Assembly: GCA_013389015.1 (NCBI GenBank)
Contig: JACAEE010000156.1
Span: forward strand, 58,302-122,301
From: Hydrogenophilaceae bacterium
Lineage (GTDB): Bacteria; Pseudomonadota; Alphaproteobacteria; Caulobacterales; Aquidulcibacteraceae
Direction of reading: 5' to 3'
DNA: 64,000 nucleotides
In this document: one piece after another, positions 40,588 to 48,896 of the stretch
Layout: each line of letters opens with the position of its first letter
Position numbering within the stretch: position 1 is the stretch's first letter
Position numbers and translations under genes: made by a program
The notes under the pieces: model-generated
Database searches by the model: none
What the model was told of the DNA's origin: nothing
Seen by the model: only the letters and a program-made list of their open reading frames with translations

Positions 40588-40609
40588 AACGGGCACGTTC
40601 GTGCCTATT
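40588..40609. promoter_or_regulatory. Second lux-box-type near-palindrome, upstream of the small membrane protein gene
   Basis: Arms AACGGGCACG and CGTGCCTATT around a TT spacer: the same 22-bp geometry and the same GGCACG/CGTGCC core as the perfect palindrome before luxI, with two mismatched arm positions. It lies 34 bases before the minus-strand membrane protein ATG. Two such sites in one island argue for a shared LuxR regulon. Confidence 0.6.
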
Positions 40610-40854
40610 GACAAGCGCCAATAAGCTAGGCGCGTCCGTTCGCGGCAGTTTCAGAAGTTAGCGACCACTCTCGCGCTCCGATAACGGACGCTGGCACAGC
40701 GCACCCCTAAGATGAGATCGAGATTCGACAGAAGCCGCCCGGAGCGGACCGGTGGTCAAGCGTGCTAGATACGCTAATCTGACGCAGGCACCACAACATT
40801 TGCGCGTCTCATTTTGGAGGGCCTGACGGCCGGTCGGCAGTTCAGCGCGAACTT
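40610..40854. other. Spacer between the small membrane protein promoter and the Argonaute operon end
   Basis: 245 bp. No ORF with coding character, terminator hairpin or RNA gene is visible. Confidence 0.35.
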
Positions 40855-42006
40855 CTATGCCGCAAATGAGCTACGAATGTCTCCCATGCGCGTAATCTCC
40901 CAAGCTTGGTAGCTTGCTGGCGCGCTCCAAAACGCCGTCCATGCTTCGTTCAGTAGCTCGCGAACTGGCGCCTTCGTGTTGGGAGCGGCCAATCGCACGC
41001 CAATCCCTTCGACGCCGGTGGTCGCACAGGCGACAACGGTCGCGATGAGGCGGTCGGAATAGCAGTTCAGATATTCGGGCGACGGGCGATAGCCCATAGT
41101 GGTGACGAATTCTTTCCAGGCCTTGTCAATGGTCGCGGCTTCTTGCGCGTATGCATTGGTCGAGCGCAGCGCCGTCAGTAGGGCGCGCATTCTGGCGTCG
41201 TCGGCGGGATGGGTAGTTTCAAACATCTCCGGCGTGGCGAACGGATCTCCGCCCCGTTTGATGCAGAGATGATAGTGCGACCATGCGAACGCTGGCCCGG
41301 CCGTGAGAACGCCGAACAAATCGCAGAAGAATTCCTCCATCCAATATTTGGCCCAGCAGGTTTGCCAAAGCTGCAGCTGATAGATGCGGGCGTCTTGGTG
41401 GCGTAAGCGGTCGGCGGCGGTAACCGCGCCCTGGAAGTGAGACACCATGGCAAAGAGGCTGCTGGTGTAGGCGCTTTTGTACGCCTCGAGCTCCGGCATA
41501 TCGAGATTGCGCGGCCGATGCAGAGGATGGCAAAGCTCGTGATAGATGTCGGGTAAGTGCAGCAGGAACCGGCTTTCAATCAGCGGCAGGCAAAGCAGAT
41601 TGAACTCGGGGTAGATATGAAAGTAGTCCTGCGACATCTGGCTGATCGCTGGCGTGACCAGGGGATAGGCGATCTCTTGGCAGATGTCGGTGATGAGACG
41701 GTTCAGAAAGTCGTCGTCCGCGCTTTTGCGATTGAGGGCGAAGACGCCGACGCCTTCGATCGTATTCAAGAGTTCCACAGCGCGTTTGAAAGTGCGGATG
41801 CGAATGGGAGTTTGAAGTGCGCTATCAACGATGCGTTCGCCAGCGAGCGCGGAAAGGTTAGCGTCCGCTTGCTCAAGGTGGGTCAAGCAAATCTGTCTGA
41901 GGCCGTCATATTCGCGGGCATAGCCGGGGCGCTGGACGATACTGCGTAGGGCGCGTGTTCGTTCGCGCGCCTGGCCTATGGCGCCTTGTAGATAGGCTTC
42001 AATCAT
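40855..42006 (-). CDS. HExxH zinc-metalloprotease-like protein of the Argonaute operon
   Basis: 383 residues, no named family recognised. A helical N-terminal half is followed by H156ELCH160 in LLHLPDIYHELCHPLHRP, then E224EFFCD229LFGVLTAGPAFAWSHYHLC with a possible third zinc ligand, and THPADDARMRALL. This HExxH ... ExxxD ... HP-x-x-x-R arrangement is typical of gluzincin-like peptidases that act on intracellular proteins. No signal peptide or membrane helix, so probably cytoplasmic. Last gene of the five-gene operon; its ATG overlaps the previous stop by 4 bp. Confidence 0.72.
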   Translation of the reverse strand: MIEAYLQGAIGQARERTRALRSIVQRPGYAREYDGLRQICLTHLEQADANLSALAGERIVDSALQTPIRIRTFKRAVELLNTIEGVGVFALNRKSADDDFLNRLITDICQEIAYPLVTPAISQMSQDYFHIYPEFNLLCLPLIESRFLLHLPDIYHELCHPLHRPRNLDMPELEAYKSAYTSSLFAMVSHFQGAVTAADRLRHQDARIYQLQLWQTCWAKYWMEEFFCDLFGVLTAGPAFAWSHYHLCIKRGGDPFATPEMFETTHPADDARMRALLTALRSTNAYAQEAATIDKAWKEFVTTMGYRPSPEYLNCYSDRLIATVVACATTGVEGIGVRLAAPNTKAPVRELLNEAWTAFWSAPASYQAWEITRMGDIRSSFAA

Positions 42007-42371
42007 CGACGCGCCCGAAGGCGGTTCGCCACGTCGGTGCGTTCCTGCTCAAGGCCCGCGGCCAAGATTTCGAGTTGGCGCTGATCGGACGCGTCGATCG
42101 GGCCAGCGAGGAGGCGCCGCCCCAGCTTTTCCAAATCAAGCAGCGGCTCACCGGTGCGCGTGCGCAGCAGGCTGTCGAACATCAGCGCTTCATAGGACTG
42201 AGCGCTTCGCCCATGATCGCTTGCGTCCACAAGCAGTTGGCCGAGATGGGTTTGGTCGGCGTTTGGGACCGCCGCTCCATCTTGGCGAACGCGCTGGATG
42301 ACCGCGTCAATCAGAGAAGCGAATTCCTCGACATTGGCATAAACGCTGGAAAGCAGGCTGAGGTCGCTCAT
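42003..42371 (-). CDS. Small hypothetical protein between Argonaute and HExxH genes
   Basis: 122 residues, acidic and helical (MSDLSLLSSVYANVEEFASLIDAVIQRVRQ ... LGQLLVDASDHGRSAQSYEALMFDSLLRTRTGEPLLDLEKLGRRLL). No Cys, no membrane segment and no recognised motif. Overlaps the argonaute stop by 4 bp and the HExxH start by 4 bp, so it is co-translated with both. It could be an adaptor or a proteolysis partner of the HExxH protein; this is speculation. Confidence 0.65.
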   Translation of the reverse strand: MSDLSLLSSVYANVEEFASLIDAVIQRVRQDGAAVPNADQTHLGQLLVDASDHGRSAQSYEALMFDSLLRTRTGEPLLDLEKLGRRLLAGPIDASDQRQLEILAAGLEQERTDVANRLRARR

Positions 42372-44734
42372 CTCGACGTCTCCGCTACATTGTCGTTGCC
42401 GTATTCGATTTCGTCCTCGTTCACGTCCTCAGCTTCCTCGTAGAGGCTGCGGTCACAGAGTTTGATTGAGATCGGCAGCCGCATGGCGCCTTCGGGCCTG
42501 CCCCAAGTCAGGCAGCTCAAGTCGAAAACGTCCGCTAGGCATTTTTCAATCGACATGGTGCCATGGACGCGCCGGACGTGAAGGGGGTTGGCGGTCCCGG
42601 GGATAGAGAACGGGCGACCCGTTGTGCAGACGAAGCCTTCGGTCTCGCCGACCTGAAGCCAACTGCCGACGACTGGATTTTGCACCGCGAGTTCGTTTGA
42701 GCCGCTCGCTTGCTTCACGCTGAACATGCGCAATGGGGCGGGCGCAGATTTGGAGATTTCCAAAATGGTGAGGCGCCAATCGGATGCGATGAAGCCTTCT
42801 TGTTGGAGCGCTTCGCATGCCTCTTTGAGACCCTCGATTTCGCTCGGCCAGGCGCGTCCATCGCGGTGGATGACAATCTCTTTCGGGGCGGACTGGAGGT
42901 ATCTCCGCTCCTTGCGAATAAGGTCGGCGACAATTTGCGAAACTTGGTTTTTCAGCAGTTGCTCCTTCTGGCGCGAAGCCTTGGTGGAGAAGCGGATGAT
43001 GCGTCCGCCGTCGGCGATGAGCGTAAAGGCGGCAGTGCTGTTCTTGACGTCGATGCCAACCACCACCTCGGCGTTGAGTGCGGTATCGAGGACGAATGGC
43101 CATTTGCCGTTGGTCAGCAGGATTTTATTGATGGCGACATTGCGGATGTAGCCGCGGATGCGTCGCTGCTCGGAATCCTTCACGACATACTGGGTTTGAC
43201 CATTCCGGCGCAAAGCGATGTAGCCCCGGTTGATCATGTCGGTATGAATGACCGATGCCGTCAATTGGCGCTGGCTAGCGAAATCCTTGACCACCCAGGC
43301 TGCAAGTTGATCGGCGGCGCGGGCGCGCTTTTCATAGCGGTGCACGATCACTAGCGCGAAGCCCGGTTGGATGCGCTCGGCGTCCATGGCTTCTCTGATG
43401 GCGCGCGATTGGCTGGCGAAATTGCGAGTGCCGTTCAGGTCGTCATAGACGACCACTTCTGGATTGTAGTCGCCGCCAGCGGGGTAAATCGCCTTCAGCT
43501 GGGCGCGGAGATCGGCGAGGAATTGCGGGCCGCTGCTATCGTGAACGCTTCTCGGCATGACAACGAGCTGGCGCGCCAAAGTGCTGCGTTCGTAAAAGCC
43601 CGCCGCGCTGTTGTTCAGCATGTTTAGGCGCTGGCGGCCATATTCAGCGACGGCGTCAACGTATGGCCCGTCTTCGCGCGGCTCAAGCGTTCTGTCGCCG
43701 CCATAGAGAAGGCGAGGGACGATGAGGAGCTTCGGCTTGGCCAAGCCCGCTTGTGGCGCAACGCGAAGTTCGACATCGCCAATGCGAAAAGACCCAAGGA
43801 ACATCTTGGCCAGACGATTGAGTTGGCGATGACGATCGTCGGGTTGGATGATGGTATGCGGCTGGCTCTGGGCGCCAGCGCGGCCATGTGTGTCTTCGAT
43901 CAGATGACAAAGTGCGGCCGGGGCGGAGCGTTGTGTCGGCCCGTTGGTGCGATAGAGTATGGCCGCGCCGTCGGGCGACAAGCGCGCGATGGCCGCTGCA
44001 ACCGGCTTAGGCGATTTGGAGTGAAGATAGTCGCCGAGGCTGACAATTGCCCCGTCTAGCGGAATTGACGGCTGGCCCACCGCATAGTCGGAAAGGCCGG
44101 ACAGGCTCACTTCGAACCAATCGTCGCCCATCTTATAGAGGCATGATCTTCCCTTCAGCCGGTTGGCTTCGTCTCGCGTGATCGACGGCGAAAGAGCGGC
44201 GCGTGAGATGAGTTTGCGACGCAAATCTATGACAACGCCGAACCCACCATCGGGATGAGGAACAACGCGTGGCGTGAAGCCCTCATAGAGGTCTAGGTTG
44301 CCGAGCGCTCTGTCGGGACGCCTGAAGAAGAACGGTTTGCCTGCGCCAGGCTGCCACAGCCGCGCATCGCGGAAGAGCGGATTTTGCATAGCAAATTGCA
44401 GAAACCGAACGCGGACATCGTCCAACTCGGGCTGGTCGCCATTGAAGGCGAGTTCGATGGTTTCGTTGGTGGGCCGTAGCGACGCCACTGCGCCGACAAG
44501 CAGTAGCTGTTCGGGCGGGTCAACACCAAGCGGTGACAGCAGAAAGGCCTCGCCGTCGCGATGGTGGACCGTGATCGGCGCGCGCAGCTGGTAACTTAAG
44601 TTGCGAATGATCCGTTGCAGGTTGCCGTAATAATCAAGGCCATCGGCGTTGAGGCCGACGATCTTGAACAACCGATAGGTGGTCGAGAGAGCGTCCAGCC
44701 CTTCGATCTTGAAGCAATTGGTTTCAATGGGCAT
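42368..44734 (-). CDS. Long prokaryotic Argonaute with predicted active PIWI domain
   Basis: 788 residues from MPIETNCFKIEGLDALS, the length of a long pAgo (N, PAZ-like, MID and PIWI regions). MID landmarks are IVHRYEKRARAADQLAAWVVKDFASQRQLTASV and the Lys in RNVAINKILLTNGKWPFVL. The PIWI tetrad appears complete: D562 (VVGIDVKN), E591 (RQKEQL) as glutamate finger, D625 (IVIHRDGRAW) and D761 (LPISIKLCDRSLY), so guide-directed cleavage is expected. The ORF-track start adds 40 residues lying inside the nuclease gene; the ATG used overlaps that gene by 11 bp. Guide and target type (DNA or RNA) cannot be read from sequence. Confidence 0.88.
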   Translation of the reverse strand: MPIETNCFKIEGLDALSTTYRLFKIVGLNADGLDYYGNLQRIIRNLSYQLRAPITVHHRDGEAFLLSPLGVDPPEQLLLVGAVASLRPTNETIELAFNGDQPELDDVRVRFLQFAMQNPLFRDARLWQPGAGKPFFFRRPDRALGNLDLYEGFTPRVVPHPDGGFGVVIDLRRKLISRAALSPSITRDEANRLKGRSCLYKMGDDWFEVSLSGLSDYAVGQPSIPLDGAIVSLGDYLHSKSPKPVAAAIARLSPDGAAILYRTNGPTQRSAPAALCHLIEDTHGRAGAQSQPHTIIQPDDRHRQLNRLAKMFLGSFRIGDVELRVAPQAGLAKPKLLIVPRLLYGGDRTLEPREDGPYVDAVAEYGRQRLNMLNNSAAGFYERSTLARQLVVMPRSVHDSSGPQFLADLRAQLKAIYPAGGDYNPEVVVYDDLNGTRNFASQSRAIREAMDAERIQPGFALVIVHRYEKRARAADQLAAWVVKDFASQRQLTASVIHTDMINRGYIALRRNGQTQYVVKDSEQRRIRGYIRNVAINKILLTNGKWPFVLDTALNAEVVVGIDVKNSTAAFTLIADGGRIIRFSTKASRQKEQLLKNQVSQIVADLIRKERRYLQSAPKEIVIHRDGRAWPSEIEGLKEACEALQQEGFIASDWRLTILEISKSAPAPLRMFSVKQASGSNELAVQNPVVGSWLQVGETEGFVCTTGRPFSIPGTANPLHVRRVHGTMSIEKCLADVFDLSCLTWGRPEGAMRLPISIKLCDRSLYEEAEDVNEDEIEYGNDNVAETSR

Positions 44735-45662
44735 GTGCGCTCTCCCAGCAAGGTGCGCGGAACGCACAGCTCTGGCAGCTTTCAGGATGGATGGCCGGCA
44801 TGAAGTCTGCGGCGTTGAGCTCTTCGTATTTCTTGCCTTCGGTGAGGCACGCAATCTCGTAAGCCGAGCTCATCATGTATTCTTCTGTTTCCTCGATTTG
44901 AGCGGCATCGAGGCGGTGTTCGCGCACCAGATTGGTCAGCAACTGCGCTTCCAGCAGCAAGATCTCGTCAGGCTTAGCGCTAAAGTCTGGGGGGAAATCG
45001 TTGTGCGACGAGCGTGCCAAAGCGATCGCGTAGATTGCAAGCTGCAGCCAAGCGTCGTTGTCGCCAAAGGCATGCACTTTCCAATCGACGATGACGGGAG
45101 GCGTGTCGTCCAAAAACGCGATCGCGTCGGGGTAGGAAATGACAGTGACCCCATCCATGAGATCAAATTGCAGAGCGCGTTGCGCAATGACGTGGTCGGC
45201 GGCCTTCAGCGGCGCTTTGACGGCGTCCAGGGCGTAGAGGTTGGCGAGAGCCTGAGCGATCTCCTCCCACGCTACGTTCAGTTCGTCGTCCGTCGGCGGT
45301 GCGCCATATTCCATGCCATGCAGGAGACAGAAGTCGTCGCCGTGGTCCGAGGGCTTGGTGTCGAAACTGGCGATCGAATGATTTCGTGCGAACAGGAGTT
45401 GGCGGTCAAAGAGGGCGCGCGCTTGCGCTTTGGCCTCGCGCAGCATCACGGGTGCGCCGCGATTGATGCCTGGGATGACGGTGTTGGAAATGACTTGATC
45501 GACGATCCGGCCCCGCCAGGCGCTTACGCTCTGCAGCTTGCTGAGGAGATTGATGCGACGCCGCACCGGATCGCGCGCCTTCGCGCTGGCGACCATGTTC
45601 TTGTAGAACCACTGCCGCTGGCATTTCTTAAAGCTGCGGCTTGCTGAATATGACCATCGCAT
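44724..45662 (-). CDS. Cas4/RecB-like PD-(D/E)XK nuclease with predicted Fe-S cluster
   Basis: 312 residues. SYSASRSFKKCQRQWFYK is the N-terminal signature of RecB-family exonucleases. The active site shows D179 (YPDAIAF), D193-W-K195 (VIVDWKVH) and Q207-x3-Y211 (LQLAIY). Four Cys placed as in Cas4/AddB (C14, and C296-x2-C299-x5-C305 in ESCQSCAFRAPC) should hold a 4Fe-4S cluster. No Cas1/Cas2 or CRISPR array is nearby. It begins on the stop of the XRE gene (TGATG) and overlaps the argonaute start by 11 bp. It may generate or trim Argonaute guides, or act as a separate effector. Confidence 0.86.
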   Translation of the reverse strand: MRWSYSASRSFKKCQRQWFYKNMVASAKARDPVRRRINLLSKLQSVSAWRGRIVDQVISNTVIPGINRGAPVMLREAKAQARALFDRQLLFARNHSIASFDTKPSDHGDDFCLLHGMEYGAPPTDDELNVAWEEIAQALANLYALDAVKAPLKAADHVIAQRALQFDLMDGVTVISYPDAIAFLDDTPPVIVDWKVHAFGDNDAWLQLAIYAIALARSSHNDFPPDFSAKPDEILLLEAQLLTNLVREHRLDAAQIEETEEYMMSSAYEIACLTEGKKYEELNAADFMPAIHPESCQSCAFRAPCWESAHAH

Positions 45663-46006
45663 CAGTCGCCTCGTTTGCGCGACCGAATGAACTGAAGATA
45701 CTCGACGAGAGCTGCTTCCTCGTCGTCGGTTAGGGGCCCGATACGTGCTGCTTTGTTCGCCGTGGCCCGATCTGAAGCGTTCGGCAACGGAAAGCCGGCG
45801 AGCTCCATCAAGAGTTCATACGAAACGCTATAGCAAAGCGCGAGCTTGTGCAGATTCTGCGGGGACGGCGATTTGATTTTGCCGTTCTCCAATTGACTCA
45901 AATAGGCGTTGGAAATGCCCGTCTCGCTCTCGACAGCCCGCAGTGTTTTTCCGGCGGCGGTGCGCGCCTTGCCCAAAAATTCGCCCAGGGATTGCAGTGC
46001 ACTCAT
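45662..46006 (-). CDS. XRE-family regulator of the Argonaute operon
   Basis: 114 residues. HTH domain: SLGEFLGKARTAAGKTLRAVESETGISNAYLSQLENGKIKSPSPQNLHKLALCYSVSYELLMELAGF. The C-terminal part is acidic (LTDDEEAALVEYLQFIRSRKRGD). The ATG at 46006 is chosen because the ORF-track start would place the palindromic operator inside the coding region. First gene of the operon, probably autorepressing through the TAGCAA sites upstream. Confidence 0.87.
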   Translation of the reverse strand: MSALQSLGEFLGKARTAAGKTLRAVESETGISNAYLSQLENGKIKSPSPQNLHKLALCYSVSYELLMELAGFPLPNASDRATANKAARIGPLTDDEEAALVEYLQFIRSRKRGD

Positions 46007-46017
46007 TCTGCTTGGTA

Positions 46018-46046
46018 TAGCAAGCGTTGCTAATAATAGCAAGCAA
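46018..46046. promoter_or_regulatory. Palindromic operator with three TAGCAA half-sites
   Basis: TAGCAAGCGTTGCTA is a perfect 6-bp inverted repeat around GCG, followed 4 bases later by another TAGCAAGC. It lies in AT-rich DNA just before the XRE/Argonaute operon, with TATAAA-like sequence next to it. This is the expected place for an autoregulatory XRE site and may also affect the divergent dprA-like gene. Confidence 0.65.
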
Positions 46047-46177
46047 AATATAAAAGCATATGAATCAGGGGGATACGGGAGGCTCCTCGACTGAGCTGGG
46101 GAATCTCTGCCTGTGATTCGGTGTGCAGGGGTGGCGAGACGGGTGCGTGTTTCAGGTGAATCTGTTAAGTTCTGAGT

Positions 46178-47230
46178 ATGTCCGGTTTTGTTCAGACACG
46201 AAGCAGTCGCGGGCTCTTGGCGCTCACGGGTCTACGCCAAGTGGGACCGGCGACGGCCGAGCGGCTTGCCAACCGTTTTGCGACTTTGGAAGAGGTCGCC
46301 GAGGCGCCGGTTTCCCAGCTGCAGGGCGTCGCGACAGCGGCGGCGATCGAAAGCATACGTCAGCGGGGCAGCATAACCGAATCTTCGCGCCGTGCTGAGG
46401 CTGTGTTGGAGGCGTCTGAGCGCCACGGCGTACGGGTATTGTCAGTCTTCGACGAGGACTACCCGAAGGCGCTGCAGAGGCTAACCGACCGCCCGCCCGT
46501 GCTCTACGTGAAGGGACGGCTGCGCGACGTCGAAAGATGCGTGGCCTGTATCGGTACGAGAGAGCCTTCCGAGTTTGGAGAGAAGGTCACTGATCGCATC
46601 GTGGGCCAACTGGTCGAAGCGCGATGGATCATCGTGAGCGGGCTTGCGACTGGGGTCGACACAATTGCCCATCGCGGCGCGGTCAGCCGGCGCGGTCGCA
46701 CAATTGCAATTCTGGCCGGTGGCTTGGAGAAAGTTTATCCTGCGCACAACGCGAAGCTTGCTGAAGAAATCCTAGCGGATGGCGGGGCGCTCATCAGCGA
46801 ACATCCGATTGGCGTGCCATCGGCGCCGCGCAACCTGGTGCAACGTGATCGATTGCAGAGCGGGATGTCGGTCGCCACGATCGTGATGCAGACCGATATC
46901 AAGGGCGGATCGATGCATACGGTTCGATATACGTTGTCACAGGACCGGTTGTTGTTTGCACCGGTCCCACAGGGTCGTCACGCTGAGCACCCAAAGAGCC
47001 AGGGCATCCTCGCATTGGCGCGTCTCACAGGTCCCGAATTGGCGAAAGCGCTTGGTGCTGAAGGCCCATATGAACGTTTGCTGGTCACCAAATATGCGCG
47101 CAGGCCAGTTGCGATCCCGCTCGCAAGTCGAGACGATTATTCCTCTATGCTAGCGACGTTGGAACGGCGCTTAGCCGAAGGCTGGCAGTCCGAGAGCACT
47201 GGCGGATCTGAACAGACCTCGATGTTGTAA
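46178..47230 (+). CDS. DprA/Smf-like Rossmann (LOG-type) protein, ShosA-like
   Basis: 350 residues. An N-terminal helix-hairpin-helix region (LLALTGLRQVGPATAERLANRFATLEEV) precedes the DprA Rossmann domain: ACIGTREPSEFGEKVTDRIVGQLVEARWIIVSGLATGVDTIAHRGAVSRRGRTIAILAGGLEKVYPAHN, then GGALISEHPIG and QRDRLQSGMS. It lacks the usual C-terminal winged helix and its position next to a phosphoribosyltransferase is unlike housekeeping dprA. As I recall, the phage-defence system ShosTA pairs a DprA-like protein with a phosphoribosyltransferase toxin. Stop and next start overlap (TAATG). Confidence 0.8.
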   Translation: MSGFVQTRSSRGLLALTGLRQVGPATAERLANRFATLEEVAEAPVSQLQGVATAAAIESIRQRGSITESSRRAEAVLEASERHGVRVLSVFDEDYPKALQRLTDRPPVLYVKGRLRDVERCVACIGTREPSEFGEKVTDRIVGQLVEARWIIVSGLATGVDTIAHRGAVSRRGRTIAILAGGLEKVYPAHNAKLAEEILADGGALISEHPIGVPSAPRNLVQRDRLQSGMSVATIVMQTDIKGGSMHTVRYTLSQDRLLFAPVPQGRHAEHPKSQGILALARLTGPELAKALGAEGPYERLLVTKYARRPVAIPLASRDDYSSMLATLERRLAEGWQSESTGGSEQTSML

Positions 47231-48462
47231 TGCCGAAGGCGTTCTTGTTCGACCTGGACATGACGCTTGTGGACAGCTCAGCGCTGGCAGATCTCCGGCG
47301 TCAGCGCATGTGGACGCAGGTCGCCGCGAGCATGCACCTCATACGTCCATTCAAGGTCGAAGCCGGCGCCGCCGCCCACGAACTGCCTGGCAAGCTGAAA
47401 GCACGCGATATCCCGATCGCTGTCGTGACATCTTCGCCGCGTCGCTACGCCGAGGCGGTCATAAAGGCGTTCGATATCGAGTGCGATGCGCTCGTCACGT
47501 ATGAAGACACGACGGAGCATAAGCCCGATCCCGCGCCAATTGTCGAAGGTTTGAAACAGATCGGCGTGAAGGCGTCGCGCGACGTCTTCTACGTTGGCGA
47601 CGACGGCATCGATGTTGAGGCCGCATATCACGCCGGCGTATCGAGCATTGGCGTCGGTTGGGGCATCGAATCCCTGTTCGGGATGTCCTCGACCGCTCCA
47701 GACATCCTTGTCGACGAGCCCAAGCAATTGTTGCGGGCCATTGAACTCGACCAATTGTCTTACATCGGTGAGCGCTCGGCTGCGGGTGAGAAATATTCGT
47801 CGCACTGGGGCTCGGTCTTGCACTGCGACGATCATCAAAACGAGGTCTATGCGCTTGGCCGCTACATGACCGCTGGAGATCCGCGTCATGCCGGCCATCA
47901 ATTGTCGCGCGCAATTCTGTCGCTGAAGAGTGGGGACAAGCACGCGGACATGTTTGGTAAGGCCCTCGGCAAGGCGATTGGGCTAATCGAAACAGAGGCA
48001 GCCTTCATTGTGCCGGTTCCGCCAAAACCGTCGCAGACGCGCAACCGGTTTGAGGCGGTGCTCGCCGCTGCGGAGGCGCATCTTCCAGATGACATGGAAA
48101 TCGATCTGGAGGGCCTGAAGTGTGTGAAGGAGGTTGAGGGATACAAGGCGATGGGCCCGGGTGAGCGTGCGGCCGCTATTCGCGGAGCCTTCGAGACCAA
48201 GTGGGATTGGGACGGAGCAGATGTCATCCTCATCGATGATGTGTATACGACCGGGGAAACGATCGCCGAGTGCGCGCGCATTCTGAAGAAGCAGGGGGCC
48301 GGGACAGTACAGACGGTGGTGTTGGGCAAAGATCAACGCGCCTTTGTTCGCAAACGCTGCGAGTGCGGTCGGACTATGAAGATCCGCAAGAACCGCCAAG
48401 GCGTGCAGTTTTGGGGGTGTTCAGGCTATCCCACATACTGCCAGCGCACTGAGGATTTGTAG
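47230..48462 (+). CDS. HAD hydrolase - phosphoribosyltransferase fusion with C-terminal zinc ribbon, ShosT-like
   Basis: 410 residues. Residues 1-180 form a HAD phosphatase (FLFDLDMTLVDSS with the DxDxT motif, AVVTSSP, HKPDPAPI, YVGDDGIDVEAA). The middle-to-C-terminal part is a type I phosphoribosyltransferase with the PRPP loop VILIDDVYTTGETIAECARIL. The last 40 residues look like a topoisomerase-type zinc ribbon (KRCECGRTMKIRKNRQGVQFWGCSGYPTYC). In ShosTA-type systems the phosphoribosyltransferase is the toxin. Co-translated with the DprA-like gene, which would be the antitoxin or sensor. Confidence 0.8.
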   Translation: MPKAFLFDLDMTLVDSSALADLRRQRMWTQVAASMHLIRPFKVEAGAAAHELPGKLKARDIPIAVVTSSPRRYAEAVIKAFDIECDALVTYEDTTEHKPDPAPIVEGLKQIGVKASRDVFYVGDDGIDVEAAYHAGVSSIGVGWGIESLFGMSSTAPDILVDEPKQLLRAIELDQLSYIGERSAAGEKYSSHWGSVLHCDDHQNEVYALGRYMTAGDPRHAGHQLSRAILSLKSGDKHADMFGKALGKAIGLIETEAAFIVPVPPKPSQTRNRFEAVLAAAEAHLPDDMEIDLEGLKCVKEVEGYKAMGPGERAAAIRGAFETKWDWDGADVILIDDVYTTGETIAECARILKKQGAGTVQTVVLGKDQRAFVRKRCECGRTMKIRKNRQGVQFWGCSGYPTYCQRTEDL

Positions 48463-48896
48463 TTCAAATGTCGTGTGCGAGGCGAATATGGAAAACCTCG
48501 AGAGCAGTTGGCGGCGATCATCATAAACGCGCGACGCGCGACCCTGTGTTTTGACGTTGTGACGACGAAAACCGCTCGCTCTGCGAGTGACTGCGAAAAG
48601 CGGCGACGGATCGATAGGTGAGTGAGGATGGTTCGTCGCTAAAGGTCTGCTTCGCAGTGGCCCCGCTCCAATGACCGTTAATGGGATTATCCGGAAAGAA
48701 TATGGCGGCACGGGCCTCTGCGCCGCCGCCGCGCGCGTGCACGAACACCATTTCGCCCGCGCGTCCGTCCCTGTCGAGGGACGCTCACGCTCTAAAGCCC
48801 TCGACAGGCCCGGCCTGAACGCGGGCGGTGGGGAAGGGGTCGCGCACGCGGCCCCGGCGAGCAATCACGCTGCCGGGAAAGCCAATGAGGCTTTCC
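48463..48896. other. Non-coding region upstream of parB
   Basis: 434 bp. The ORFs on the track have no coding character. It holds the perfect inverted repeat listed separately and probably the parB promoter. No RNA gene or CRISPR repeat seen. Confidence 0.4.
48770..48808. promoter_or_regulatory. Inverted repeat upstream of parB
   Basis: Perfect 11-bp arms CCTGTCGAGGG and CCCTCGACAGG separated by 17 bases, about 90 bp before the ParB start. Could be a ParB-type or repressor binding site, or a transcript hairpin. Confidence 0.5.

Noticed and set aside
44724-45662. Cas4-like gene as part of a CRISPR-Cas locus
   Set aside because: No Cas1, Cas2, effector or repeat array is visible anywhere in the window; the coupling is to Argonaute.
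46178-47230. Housekeeping competence dprA
   Set aside because: Lacks the C-terminal winged helix and is fused in operon with a HAD-phosphoribosyltransferase inside a mobile element; a defence role fits better.
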